Assembly: GCA_964458575.1 (NCBI GenBank)
Contig: CAYWMD010000095.1
Span: 1 to 15,415 of the forward strand
Origin: CAYWMD01 sp964458575
Lineage (GTDB): Bacteria; Verrucomicrobiota; Verrucomicrobiia; Limisphaerales; JADLHS01
DNA length: 15,415 nt
Reading direction: 5' to 3'
The position numbers and the translations under genes are program-made. Below the pieces are notes generated by a model. That model saw only the letters and a list, made by a program, of their open reading frames with translations. It searched no databases and was not told the origin of the DNA. Every line of letters starts with the position of its first letter. Position 1 is the stretch's first letter. Of the stretch, positions 1 to 5,439 are shown piece after piece.

Positions 1-992
1 GTGCCGGCGTCGGCAAGACCGTCGTCATCATGGAACTCATCAACAACATCGCGAAACTGCACGGCGGTATCTCGATGTTCGCAGGCGTCGGTGAACGCAC
101 GCGCGAGGGCAACGACCTTTACAACGAAATGATCGAAGCCGGCGTCATCAAGACCGAGAAGGACGCCAAGGGTCATCCGAAGAAGGGCGAGAACGGCATG
201 CCGATCATCCAACCCGGCTCGAAGATCGGTCTGGTGTACGGCCAGATGAACGAACCACCCGGCGCGCGTCTCCGCGTGGCTCTCTCCGCGCTGGCGGTGA
301 CGGAATATTTCCGCGACGAAAAGAACCAGGACGTGCTCCTGTTCGTGGACAACGTATTTCGTTTCTCGCAGGCCGGATCGGAAGTGTCCGCCTTGCTGGG
401 CCGCACCCCGAGCGCCGTCGGTTACCAGCCGACGCTCGCGGCCGAAATGGGCGACCTCCAGGAACGCATCACCTCGACCAAGAAAGGTTCGATCACGAGC
501 TTCCAGGCCGTTTACGTGCCCGCCGACGACTTGACCGACCCCGCGCCGGCCACAACATTCGCGCACCTGGACGCGACCATCGTGTTGGAGCGCTCCATCG
601 CGGAACTTGGCATCTATCCGGCCGTGGATCCGCTGGCTTCCAACTCCCGCGCGCTCGCGCCGGACATTGTGGGTCAGGAACATTACGAGGTGGCGCGTGG
701 TGTGCAGAAGGTGCTCCAGCGCTACAAGGATTTGCAGGACATTATCGCGATCCTGGGCATGGACGAGCTTTCGCCGGACGACAAGCTCACCGTGTTCCGC
801 GCGCGCAAGATTCAACGCTTCCTGAGTCAGCCGTTCTCCGTGGCGCAGGTTTTCACCGGTCGCGAAGGCAAACAGGTGCCCGTGGCCGACACGGTCCGTG
901 GCTTTAAGGAAATCCTGGAAGGCAAACACGACGAAGTGCCCGAAGTAAATTTTTACATGAAGGGCGGAATTGAAGAAATTAAAGAAGCGTGA
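1..992 (+). CDS. atpD: ATP synthase F1 subunit beta (5' truncated by window)
   Basis: Catalytic beta subunit of F1Fo ATP synthase, which makes ATP from ADP and phosphate at the cytoplasmic face of the inner membrane. The reading frame is open from base 3, so the gene begins upstream of the window and about 329 C-terminal residues are visible. The first residues (AGVGKT) are the end of the Walker A P-loop. The Walker B strand LLFVDN follows, then the GSEVSALLGR catalytic stretch, and the ATPase alpha/beta signature PAVDPLASNS. The C-terminal helical domain, including DELSPDDK, is complete, and the frame ends in TGA. The epsilon subunit gene follows 66 bases later, the usual atpD-atpC order at the end of an atp operon. 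Identification is essentially certain; only the N-terminal third is missing. Confidence 0.98.
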   Translation, partial: AGVGKTVVIMELINNIAKLHGGISMFAGVGERTREGNDLYNEMIEAGVIKTEKDAKGHPKKGENGMPIIQPGSKIGLVYGQMNEPPGARLRVALSALAVTEYFRDEKNQDVLLFVDNVFRFSQAGSEVSALLGRTPSAVGYQPTLAAEMGDLQERITSTKKGSITSFQAVYVPADDLTDPAPATTFAHLDATIVLERSIAELGIYPAVDPLASNSRALAPDIVGQEHYEVARGVQKVLQRYKDLQDIIAILGMDELSPDDKLTVFRARKIQRFLSQPFSVAQVFTGREGKQVPVADTVRGFKEILEGKHDEVPEVNFYMKGGIEEIKEA

Positions 993-995
993 TGC

Positions 996-1058
996 GTTGA
1001 AACGTTGAATCGTTAAAGCGGTTCAACGGTTCACGTTTTAACGATTTAACGTTTTAAC
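996..1058 (+). repeat. 24-bp octamer-periodic hairpin between atpD and atpC
   Basis: Two 24-nt arms, 996-1019 and 1035-1058, pair along their whole length as RNA. There are 21 Watson-Crick pairs and three G-U pairs (999/1055, 1007/1047, 1018/1036) around a 15-nt loop. Each arm is three octamers: GTTGAAAC, GTTGAATC, GTTAAAGC on the left and versions of GTTTTAAC/GATTTAAC on the right. The right arm ends at base 1058, directly against the atpC ATG at 1059, so it occupies the place of a ribosome binding site. No Shine-Dalgarno sequence is visible. It could be an mRNA processing or stability element, a translational control hairpin, or a dispersed repeat. Confidence 0.85.
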
Positions 1059-1463
1059 ATGGCAACGCTCAAACTCGAAATCGTCACGCCGGAAGCCAAG
1101 GTGTATTCCGAGGACGTGGACATGGTCACCCTCCCGGGCATCGAAGGCGAAATGGGCGTTTATCCGCACCACGTCCCGCTCATGACGCAACTGGTCGCGG
1201 GGGAAATCTCCGTCCGCAAAGACGGGAAGGATTTCTTCCTGGCGGTGGGCGACGGGTTCGTGGAAGTCACGAGCGATCACGTCTCCATTCTGACGGACAT
1301 GGCCATCAAAGCGGACAGCATTGACGAGGCGAAGGCCGAAGAAGCCCGGCGGCGCGCGGAAGCCCGGTTGGCCGAAAAGCTGGATGACGCGGACATGGCG
1401 GCCGTCAAGGCGTCGCTCGCGCAGTCCATGGCGCAACTCAAAGTCAAACGCCGGCATCATTGA
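1059..1463 (+). CDS. atpC: ATP synthase F1 subunit epsilon
   Basis: Epsilon subunit of the F1 sector, part of the rotating central stalk with gamma, coupling rotation to catalysis and inhibiting ATP hydrolysis. The 134-residue length is normal for the family. The N-terminal beta-sandwich (about residues 1-86) carries the typical LEIVTPEAKVYSEDVDMV start and the LPGIEGEMGVYPHHVPLMT segment. An Ala/Glu/Arg-rich helical hairpin (about 90-134, EAKAEEARRRAEARLAEKL) forms the C-terminal domain. ATG at 1059 gives the canonical N-terminus, although the ribosome-binding position is occupied by the right arm of a long hairpin rather than by a Shine-Dalgarno sequence. It is the last gene of the atp operon; the next gene starts 96 bases on with its own strong ribosome binding site. 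Confidence 0.96.
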   Translation: MATLKLEIVTPEAKVYSEDVDMVTLPGIEGEMGVYPHHVPLMTQLVAGEISVRKDGKDFFLAVGDGFVEVTSDHVSILTDMAIKADSIDEAKAEEARRRAEARLAEKLDDADMAAVKASLAQSMAQLKVKRRHH

Positions 1464-1549
1464 GTTGTCCGCGAGGGCGGGTGACCCGCCGGCGGCGCGC
1501 CGGATGACAGCGGGGACAGCGGGTTTTGGGGCTTCGGCCGGGAGCGTCC

Positions 1550-1554
1550 GGAGG
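1550..1554 (+). promoter_or_regulatory. Shine-Dalgarno GGAGG for the SGNH-fold protein
   Basis: A perfect GGAGG lies five bases before the ATG at 1560. It fixes that start and is one of few clear Shine-Dalgarno sequences in the window. Confidence 0.8.
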
Positions 1555-1559
1555 ACACG

Positions 1560-2624
1560 ATGGACGACCGATTTACCTTGCTGACTTTCCTGTTGATGCC
1601 GCCCCTCGCGGGCGCGCTTCTCGCGCTCCTCCTGTATTTTCGTGTCGCGCGCAACCGACCCCAACGAGCCGGTTGGGGACGATTGCTGCTGGCGAACGGG
1701 CTGGGCCTCCTGGCGATGCTGCTCCTGTCATTCCTCGGCGGTGAAGTGTATTTCCGTTACCTCCATGACACCACCGATTCGATCGCTTACACAAAGGTGG
1801 CGCGGCAGTGGTTGGACCGGTATTGCACCTACAACGCCGCCGGGTTTCGCGACAACATCCAGTATTCGCTGGAAATCGAACCAGGGAAACGTCGGGTCAG
1901 TTTTGTTGGCGACTCGTTCACGGCCGGGCACGGAATCAAGAGCGTCGAGGATCGTTTCCCCAATCTGGTCCGCGCGGCGCACCCGGAGTGGGAGGTCCAT
2001 GTGCTCGCGCGGTTTGGCCTGGATACCGGCATGGAACTCACGCTGTTGCAGCAGTCCGCGGCCGACGGCTACAAATTCGATCAGGTGGTGCTGGTGTATT
2101 GCCTGAATGACCTCGCGGACCTGTTTCCGGAGTGGCGCGATGCGCTAAAACGAGTGATGGCGGATGCGGAGCGTGGCGGTTGGTTGCGCAAACACAGCTT
2201 CCTGCTTGATACCCTCTATCATCGTTACCAGGCGGCGCGCGACCCGGTGCTCAAAAACTACTACTCGTTTGTGAAGGCGGGTTATCGCGGTGAACTTTGG
2301 GAGGTGCAGAAGCAACGGCTGCAGGCGATGCGGGATCTCGTTCAAGCAAATGGGGGGCGGCTGCTCGCGGTGACGTTCCCTTTCATCCACGAATCCGGCA
2401 AGGATTACGAATACGCATTCGTCCATGAACAGTTGGGGCAACTCTGGAAGGAACTGGACGTTCCGCATCTGGATCTGATGCCGGTGCTGAAGGGTCACCG
2501 GCCGGAACGACTCGTGGTAAACGCCTTTGACGCGCACCCGAATGAATTCGCCAATCAACTGGTCGCGAAAGCCATTGACGAGTTTTTGATCGCGGAGATG
2601 CCGCCCGGCGGAACCCGCCGATAA
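1560..2624 (+). CDS. Membrane-anchored SGNH/GDSL-fold hydrolase-like protein
   Basis: A 354-residue protein with two hydrophobic N-terminal segments (about residues 7-27 and 41-60) followed by an SGNH-hydrolase domain. Block I is GDSFTAGHG with the putative nucleophile Ser119. The block III Asn appears in CLND (Asn183), and the C-terminal DAHPN supplies the Asp324/His326 pair. This is the serine-hydrolase esterase/acyltransferase fold used for lipid, peptidoglycan or polysaccharide deacylation or acylation. The substrate cannot be read from the sequence. The start is fixed by a GGAGG five bases upstream. Only 96 bases separate it from atpC, but it probably has its own transcription or is a read-through passenger, since nothing links it functionally to ATP synthase. 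The catalytic assignment is by motif only. The block II glycine is less clear (Gly153 or Gly157). Confidence 0.8.
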   Translation: MDDRFTLLTFLLMPPLAGALLALLLYFRVARNRPQRAGWGRLLLANGLGLLAMLLLSFLGGEVYFRYLHDTTDSIAYTKVARQWLDRYCTYNAAGFRDNIQYSLEIEPGKRRVSFVGDSFTAGHGIKSVEDRFPNLVRAAHPEWEVHVLARFGLDTGMELTLLQQSAADGYKFDQVVLVYCLNDLADLFPEWRDALKRVMADAERGGWLRKHSFLLDTLYHRYQAARDPVLKNYYSFVKAGYRGELWEVQKQRLQAMRDLVQANGGRLLAVTFPFIHESGKDYEYAFVHEQLGQLWKELDVPHLDLMPVLKGHRPERLVVNAFDAHPNEFANQLVAKAIDEFLIAEMPPGGTRR

Positions 2625-2661
2625 ACCAGCGCTCAGCCGCGCGCCGGCAGCCGCCGAATAT

Positions 2662-2946
2662 TCAACCGGCGATGGCGCTGATTTCCACCGGTTCGACGCT
2701 TACCCCATGCTTTTCCAGCCACTTGATCGCGGCCTTGACTTCCGCACGCGGGCCATCGAGTTCCAGGCACACGATGCCGATCTCGTCCGACACGCTCGCC
2801 TGGCGGATGTTGGTGATGACCTTGAATTTGTGGCCGATCTCCCAAATGAACGGCTTCTTGATAAGCCGCGGCGGATACATGAGCCAGAGTCGCGTTTGCT
2901 CCGGTGTTGTGGGCTTGGTTGCGGGAACTTTTTTCTTGGCTGCCAT
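2662..2946 (-). CDS. Stand-alone NIL-domain protein
   Basis: A 94-residue protein with a Lys/Pro/Thr-rich tail (residues 1-17) and a ferredoxin-like NIL domain (about 18-90). The domain shows RLWLMYPPRLIKKPFIWEIG, then KVITNIRQASVSDEIGIVCLEL and IKWLEKHGVSVEPVE. NIL domains are best known as the regulatory C-terminus of the methionine ABC transporter ATPase MetN, where they bind methionine. Stand-alone or ferredoxin-fused copies occur with homocysteine-forming genes. The ATG at 2946 is chosen over an upstream in-frame TTG (3000) because that extension would be read out of a palindromic repeat. It is the last gene of the SAM-riboswitch operon, after the sulfur-carrier gene. A role as methionine sensor or sulfur-transfer partner is inferred. 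Its C-terminus (EISAIAG) oddly echoes that of the neighbouring carrier. Confidence 0.85.
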   Translation of the reverse strand: MAAKKKVPATKPTTPEQTRLWLMYPPRLIKKPFIWEIGHKFKVITNIRQASVSDEIGIVCLELDGPRAEVKAAIKWLEKHGVSVEPVEISAIAG

Positions 2947-2965
2947 AGGATTGAATTGTTGGCTT

Positions 2966-3015
2966 GGTGGGGTGAGCGTCCTCGCGAGCCGGCTCGTCAA
3001 TAGCCTCGCCCCACC
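2966..3015. repeat. REP-like double palindrome upstream of the NIL gene
   Basis: The outer arms 2966-2976 (GGTGGGGTGAG) and 3005-3015 (CTCGCCCCACC) pair over 11 positions with one G-U. They enclose a perfect 12-bp palindrome CGAGCCGGCTCG at 2985-2996. The element fills most of the 78-base gap between the sulfur-carrier and NIL genes. It looks like a dispersed extragenic palindrome; it could also stabilise or terminate the operon transcript before the NIL gene. Confidence 0.7.
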
Positions 3016-3024
3016 GAAGTATGA

Positions 3025-3300
3025 TTAACCCCCGGCAATCGCCGGGATGATGCTGATTTCATCGCCGTCTTTGAGCGGGGTCTGCTGGTTTTTCAGGAAG
3101 CGGATGTCTTCCTCGTTCACATAGACGTTCACGAAGCGGCGGACTTCGCCTTTCTCATCCACGAGACGTTCCTGGATGCCGGGGTAGCGGGTTTGCAATT
3201 CCGCAATCGCATCGGCGATGGTGGCGCCGTTGACCTCGACGAGTTCCTCGTTATTGGTCAACTTGCGGAGCGGGGTTGGGATTCGGACTTTTTTGGGCAT
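3025..3300 (-). CDS. CysO/MoaD/ThiS-family sulfur carrier protein
   Basis: A 91-residue beta-grasp (ubiquitin-like) protein ending in AIAGG, the diglycine tail that is adenylated and converted to a C-terminal thiocarboxylate in this family. The segments RFVNVYVNEEDIRF (residues 55-68) and LKDGDEISIIPAIAGG (76-91) closely resemble the mycobacterial cysteine-biosynthesis carrier CysO rather than molybdopterin MoaD or ThiS. In CysO systems the thiocarboxylate donates sulfide to a PLP enzyme. Here the PLP enzyme is the threonine-synthase-family protein two genes upstream, and the operon starts with a SAM riboswitch, so the inferred product is homocysteine. No activating E1-like (MoeB/ThiF) enzyme or JAMM protease lies in the window. 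It starts at ATG 3300, 10 bases after the preceding gene. Confidence 0.9.
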   Translation of the reverse strand: MPKKVRIPTPLRKLTNNEELVEVNGATIADAIAELQTRYPGIQERLVDEKGEVRRFVNVYVNEEDIRFLKNQQTPLKDGDEISIIPAIAGG

Positions 3301-3310
3301 AAAACAAAAT

Positions 3311-3766
3311 CTATTTTTTCGGTGCGGTTGATTTGTCCGCTAAGCGAACCGGAAATTGTAACGTAACTTTTTCTATCTCTCGAACAGATCTTTCTAACTG
3401 CGACTGGTCAAAGTTCAAAGTAAAGTTGAGACGATTGCCAATACCTGGTTGGTCTCCAACTTCACCGCGCAATTCAATATGTCCTTTCCCGTCGCCAACC
3501 AAATGCAAACTTAACTGTCCTTCCATTGTCTCAAACTTCGCCGAACCGCTTAGTGTTTCGTAAAGCGGCCGGAGTTCGGTCGCAAATTGAATCAGTTCGC
3601 TTGCAATAATTGCGGCTGAAGCCTTCCCATGAAAGCCACCAGCGTGAACGCGAATTTCGACCACCAGCCAGTTATTGTCCCAATACTCCCCAACCGCCGC
3701 GCGCTCGTACCCGAGCACATCTACTTCAATACGCTCCAACTCGGAATGGCCAAACGAAAAAATCAT
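3311..3766 (-). CDS. Uncharacterised protein resembling WapI-family immunity proteins
   Basis: A 151-residue soluble protein with no signal peptide or membrane segment. Visible features are LGYERAAVGEYWDNNWL (residues 18-34), a GGFHGKAS turn, a helix with ELIQFATELRPLYETLSG, and MEGQLSLHLVGDGKGHIELRG followed by LNFDQSQLE. From memory this pattern fits small proteins annotated as WapI-type immunity proteins, which neutralise a contact-dependent toxin; the match could not be searched. The gene is much poorer in GC than its neighbours: 38-47% in the four 60-base rows from 3301 to 3540, against 67% in a row of the adjacent gene. It is nevertheless fitted between them with gaps of only 8 and 10 bases. 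No toxin gene is present. It may be a recent insertion into the operon or a recruited accessory; the function is unknown. Confidence 0.75.
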   Translation of the reverse strand: MIFSFGHSELERIEVDVLGYERAAVGEYWDNNWLVVEIRVHAGGFHGKASAAIIASELIQFATELRPLYETLSGSAKFETMEGQLSLHLVGDGKGHIELRGEVGDQPGIGNRLNFTLNFDQSQLERSVREIEKVTLQFPVRLADKSTAPKK

Positions 3767-3774
3767 GTTGTGAA

Positions 3775-5031
3775 TTACGCACTCACTTTCTCTTCATTCG
3801 CCATCATCGCTTCAAACTCGCGCAGGCTCGGCTTGATTTCGCGCGGTTTGCCGACGTGGCCGTTCACGGCGTCGAGCGTCTTCAGTCCGTTGCCGGTGAT
3901 ACAAAGCACGACGGAATCATTGGCGGGGATTTTGCCCGAGGCAATGAGTTTCTTGGCCACACCTACCGTCACGCCGCCCGCGGTTTCGGTGAAGATGCCT
4001 TCGGTTTCCGCCAGCAGGCTCATGCCTTCGCGAATTTCGTCGTCGGTCACGTCGTCGGCTGCGCCGTCGGTTTCCTTCATCACGCGTAGCGCGTAGAAAC
4101 CATCGGCCGGCGTGCCGATGGCGAGCGATTTGGCAATCGTGTCGGGCTTGACCGGCTTGAAGAAATCCAAGCCCGCCTTTTGCGCCACGGAAATCGGCGA
4201 GCAACCCGTCGCCTGCGCGCCGTGGAGGTGATACTCCGATTCGTGCGCAAGGCCGAGCTTGACCAGTTCCTGGTAGCCCTTCTGGATTTTCGTCAGCAAC
4301 GAGCCGGACGCCATCGGCACGACGGTGTGTTGCGGCACGCGCCAGCCGAGTTGCTCGACGACTTCGTAGGCCAGGCTCTTCGAGCCTTCGGCGTAGTAGG
4401 GCCGCATGTTCACGTTGACGAACGCCCAGCCGAACTTGCCGGCGATCTCCGCGCATAGCCGGTTCACCTCGTCATAGTGGCCTTTGATGCCAATGACGCC
4501 CGCGCCGTAAATGAGCGAGTTTACAATTTTCCCCTGCTCCAAATCCGATGGGATGAAAACGTAAGCCTTCAATCCGGCAGACGCCGCGTTGGCAGCGACG
4601 GAATTGGCGAGATTGCCGGTTGAGGCGCAGGCAACGGTATCGAAACCCAGTTCGCGCGAACGGCTCAAGGCGACGCTCACAACGCGGTCCTTGAACGAGA
4701 GCGTGGGATAATTCACCGAATCGTTTTTGACCCAGGCTTCGCGGATGCCGAGTTTCTTCGCGAGCCGGTCGGCTTTGATCAGTGGCGTAAACCCAACCTC
4801 AAGCCCGACCGTCGGGTCGGTGGCCACGGGCAGCAACTCGCGGTAGCGCCACATCGTCTGCGGGCGGGACTGGATGGCCGCCTTTGTAAGCGACTTCTTG
4901 ATGCGGTCGTAGTCGTAGGCGACTTCGAGCGGACCGAAGTCGAACTCGCAAACATGCGTTGCTTCGAGCGGATACTCGCGTCCGCATTCGCGGCACTTGA
5001 GCGCCTTCATGAATCCGTGATGTTCACTCAT
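3775..5031 (-). CDS. thrC: Threonine synthase-family PLP enzyme (candidate homocysteine synthase)
   Basis: A 418-residue fold-type II PLP enzyme. A zinc-ribbon-like N-terminus has Cys13, Cys16 and Cys28, followed by the family GFTPL strand. The Schiff-base lysine is Lys114 in PTLSFKDR, the STGNLANS loop (138-145) should bind the cofactor or substrate carboxylate, and ITGNGLKTLD lies near the C-terminus. Threonine synthase converts O-phosphohomoserine to threonine and phosphate. Differences from textbook ThrC include Leu for Gly before SFKD, ASGSLL in the phosphate-binding loop and TETAGGV near residue 350. It is the first gene after a SAM-I riboswitch and shares its operon with a CysO-like carrier and a NIL protein. 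This makes O-phosphohomoserine plus protein thiocarboxylate to homocysteine a good alternative; that is inference. ATG 5031 and an in-frame ATG at 5010 are both possible starts; neither has a Shine-Dalgarno sequence. Confidence 0.88.
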   Translation of the reverse strand: MSEHHGFMKALKCRECGREYPLEATHVCEFDFGPLEVAYDYDRIKKSLTKAAIQSRPQTMWRYRELLPVATDPTVGLEVGFTPLIKADRLAKKLGIREAWVKNDSVNYPTLSFKDRVVSVALSRSRELGFDTVACASTGNLANSVAANAASAGLKAYVFIPSDLEQGKIVNSLIYGAGVIGIKGHYDEVNRLCAEIAGKFGWAFVNVNMRPYYAEGSKSLAYEVVEQLGWRVPQHTVVPMASGSLLTKIQKGYQELVKLGLAHESEYHLHGAQATGCSPISVAQKAGLDFFKPVKPDTIAKSLAIGTPADGFYALRVMKETDGAADDVTDDEIREGMSLLAETEGIFTETAGGVTVGVAKKLIASGKIPANDSVVLCITGNGLKTLDAVNGHVGKPREIKPSLREFEAMMANEEKVSA

Positions 5032-5045
5032 AAACTAATAGCGTA

Positions 5046-5108
5046 GCGGCGATTCGGCAGAGCGCCGCAAAATTCTGTTCAGTTGGCAGCGGTCTGCCGA
5101 CGCGCCGC
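5046..5108. repeat. Imperfect inverted repeat in the thrC leader
   Basis: Arms gcggcgattcggcagagc (5046-5063) and ggtctgccgacgcgccgc (5091-5108) are complementary at 15 of 18 positions, around a 27-base spacer. The element lies between the riboswitch terminator and the thrC-like start on the minus strand, so the anti-terminated mRNA would carry it just ahead of the coding region. It looks like an extragenic palindromic repeat that landed in the leader; a translational role is possible. Confidence 0.65.
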
Positions 5109-5125
5109 GACATTGCAGTTGGGGC

Positions 5126-5159
5126 AAAAAAAAGCCCCGACTCAGGGAGAGAAGGGGCT
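5126..5159 (-). terminator. Intrinsic terminator of the SAM riboswitch
   Basis: On the minus strand AGCCCC (5159-5154) pairs with GGGGCT (5138-5133). A short inner CTC/GAG stem is possible, and the hairpin is followed by eight U (5133-5126). It lies about 18 bases downstream of the aptamer and about 95 bases before the thrC-like start, the standard position for an attenuator that switches the operon off when SAM is bound. Confidence 0.85.
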
Positions 5160-5176
5160 GAAAAATCGCGCACACT

Positions 5177-5296
5177 TCTCATTTTCCCCCGACACCCGCC
5201 GGGGCTGGAATTGGCACCTAGTCATTGTCCCAACTGTTCGGAACAACCGGTTGCCGTGGCGTCATCGGGCCAGTCCCTCAACCACTCTGCATGAGA
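5177..5296 (-). promoter_or_regulatory. SAM-I (S-box) riboswitch aptamer
   Basis: Read on the minus strand, this 120-base stretch carries the conserved SAM-I core: GAGGGACTGGCCCGATGA, then CGGCAACC, then AGGTGCCAATTCCAGC. P1 is TCTCAT (5296-5291) with ATGAGA (5182-5177). P2 closes with GTGG/CCAC, and P3 with TTGTTCC/GGGACAA containing one G-U. P4 lies in the GC-rich segment before ATGAGA. The 3' P1 strand overlaps GAGAAG (5180-5175), which is complementary to CTTCTC (5154-5149) at the base of the terminator. This gives a clear P1/anti-terminator/terminator switch. SAM binding should stop transcription of the downstream minus-strand operon, identifying that operon as methionine- or SAM-related. 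The identification rests on the conserved core sequences and the pairing, not on a covariance search. Confidence 0.93.
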
Positions 5297-5319
5297 CCGT
5301 TGCAATCAACGGATGCGGA

Positions 5320-5348
5320 TAGATTGATGCAAGATGTGCATTTGTCAA
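5320..5348 (-). promoter_or_regulatory. Candidate sigma-70 promoter of the SAM-riboswitch operon
   Basis: A perfect -35 TTGACA (5348-5343) is followed after 17 bases by AATCTA (5325-5320), a poor -10. A start near 5312 would place the aptamer about 15 bases into the RNA, which fits. The -10 is weak, so the exact placement is uncertain. Confidence 0.45.
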
Positions 5349-5439
5349 AACTTTTTTGGCCCGGAGTTGGGCGGTTGCGGGCGTGTGTGGATTTCAAGCT
5401 TGCGTTTTGTCCGTTCGCCCGAAAGATTACCCGCCCATT

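Noticed and set aside
1476..1490. GGCGGGT G ACCCGCC palindrome after atpC as a terminator of the atp operon
   Set aside because: The arms are separated by one base and no U-run follows; the surrounding GC-rich sequence makes such palindromes likely by chance.
1038..1664. Long minus-strand open frame opposite atpC
   Set aside because: It is antisense to a certain gene, with no recognisable domain, and is a by-product of high GC.
3025..3300. MoaD of molybdopterin biosynthesis or ThiS of thiamine biosynthesis
   Set aside because: The sequence is closer to CysO, no other molybdopterin or thiamine gene is nearby, and the operon is under a SAM rather than a Moco or TPP riboswitch.
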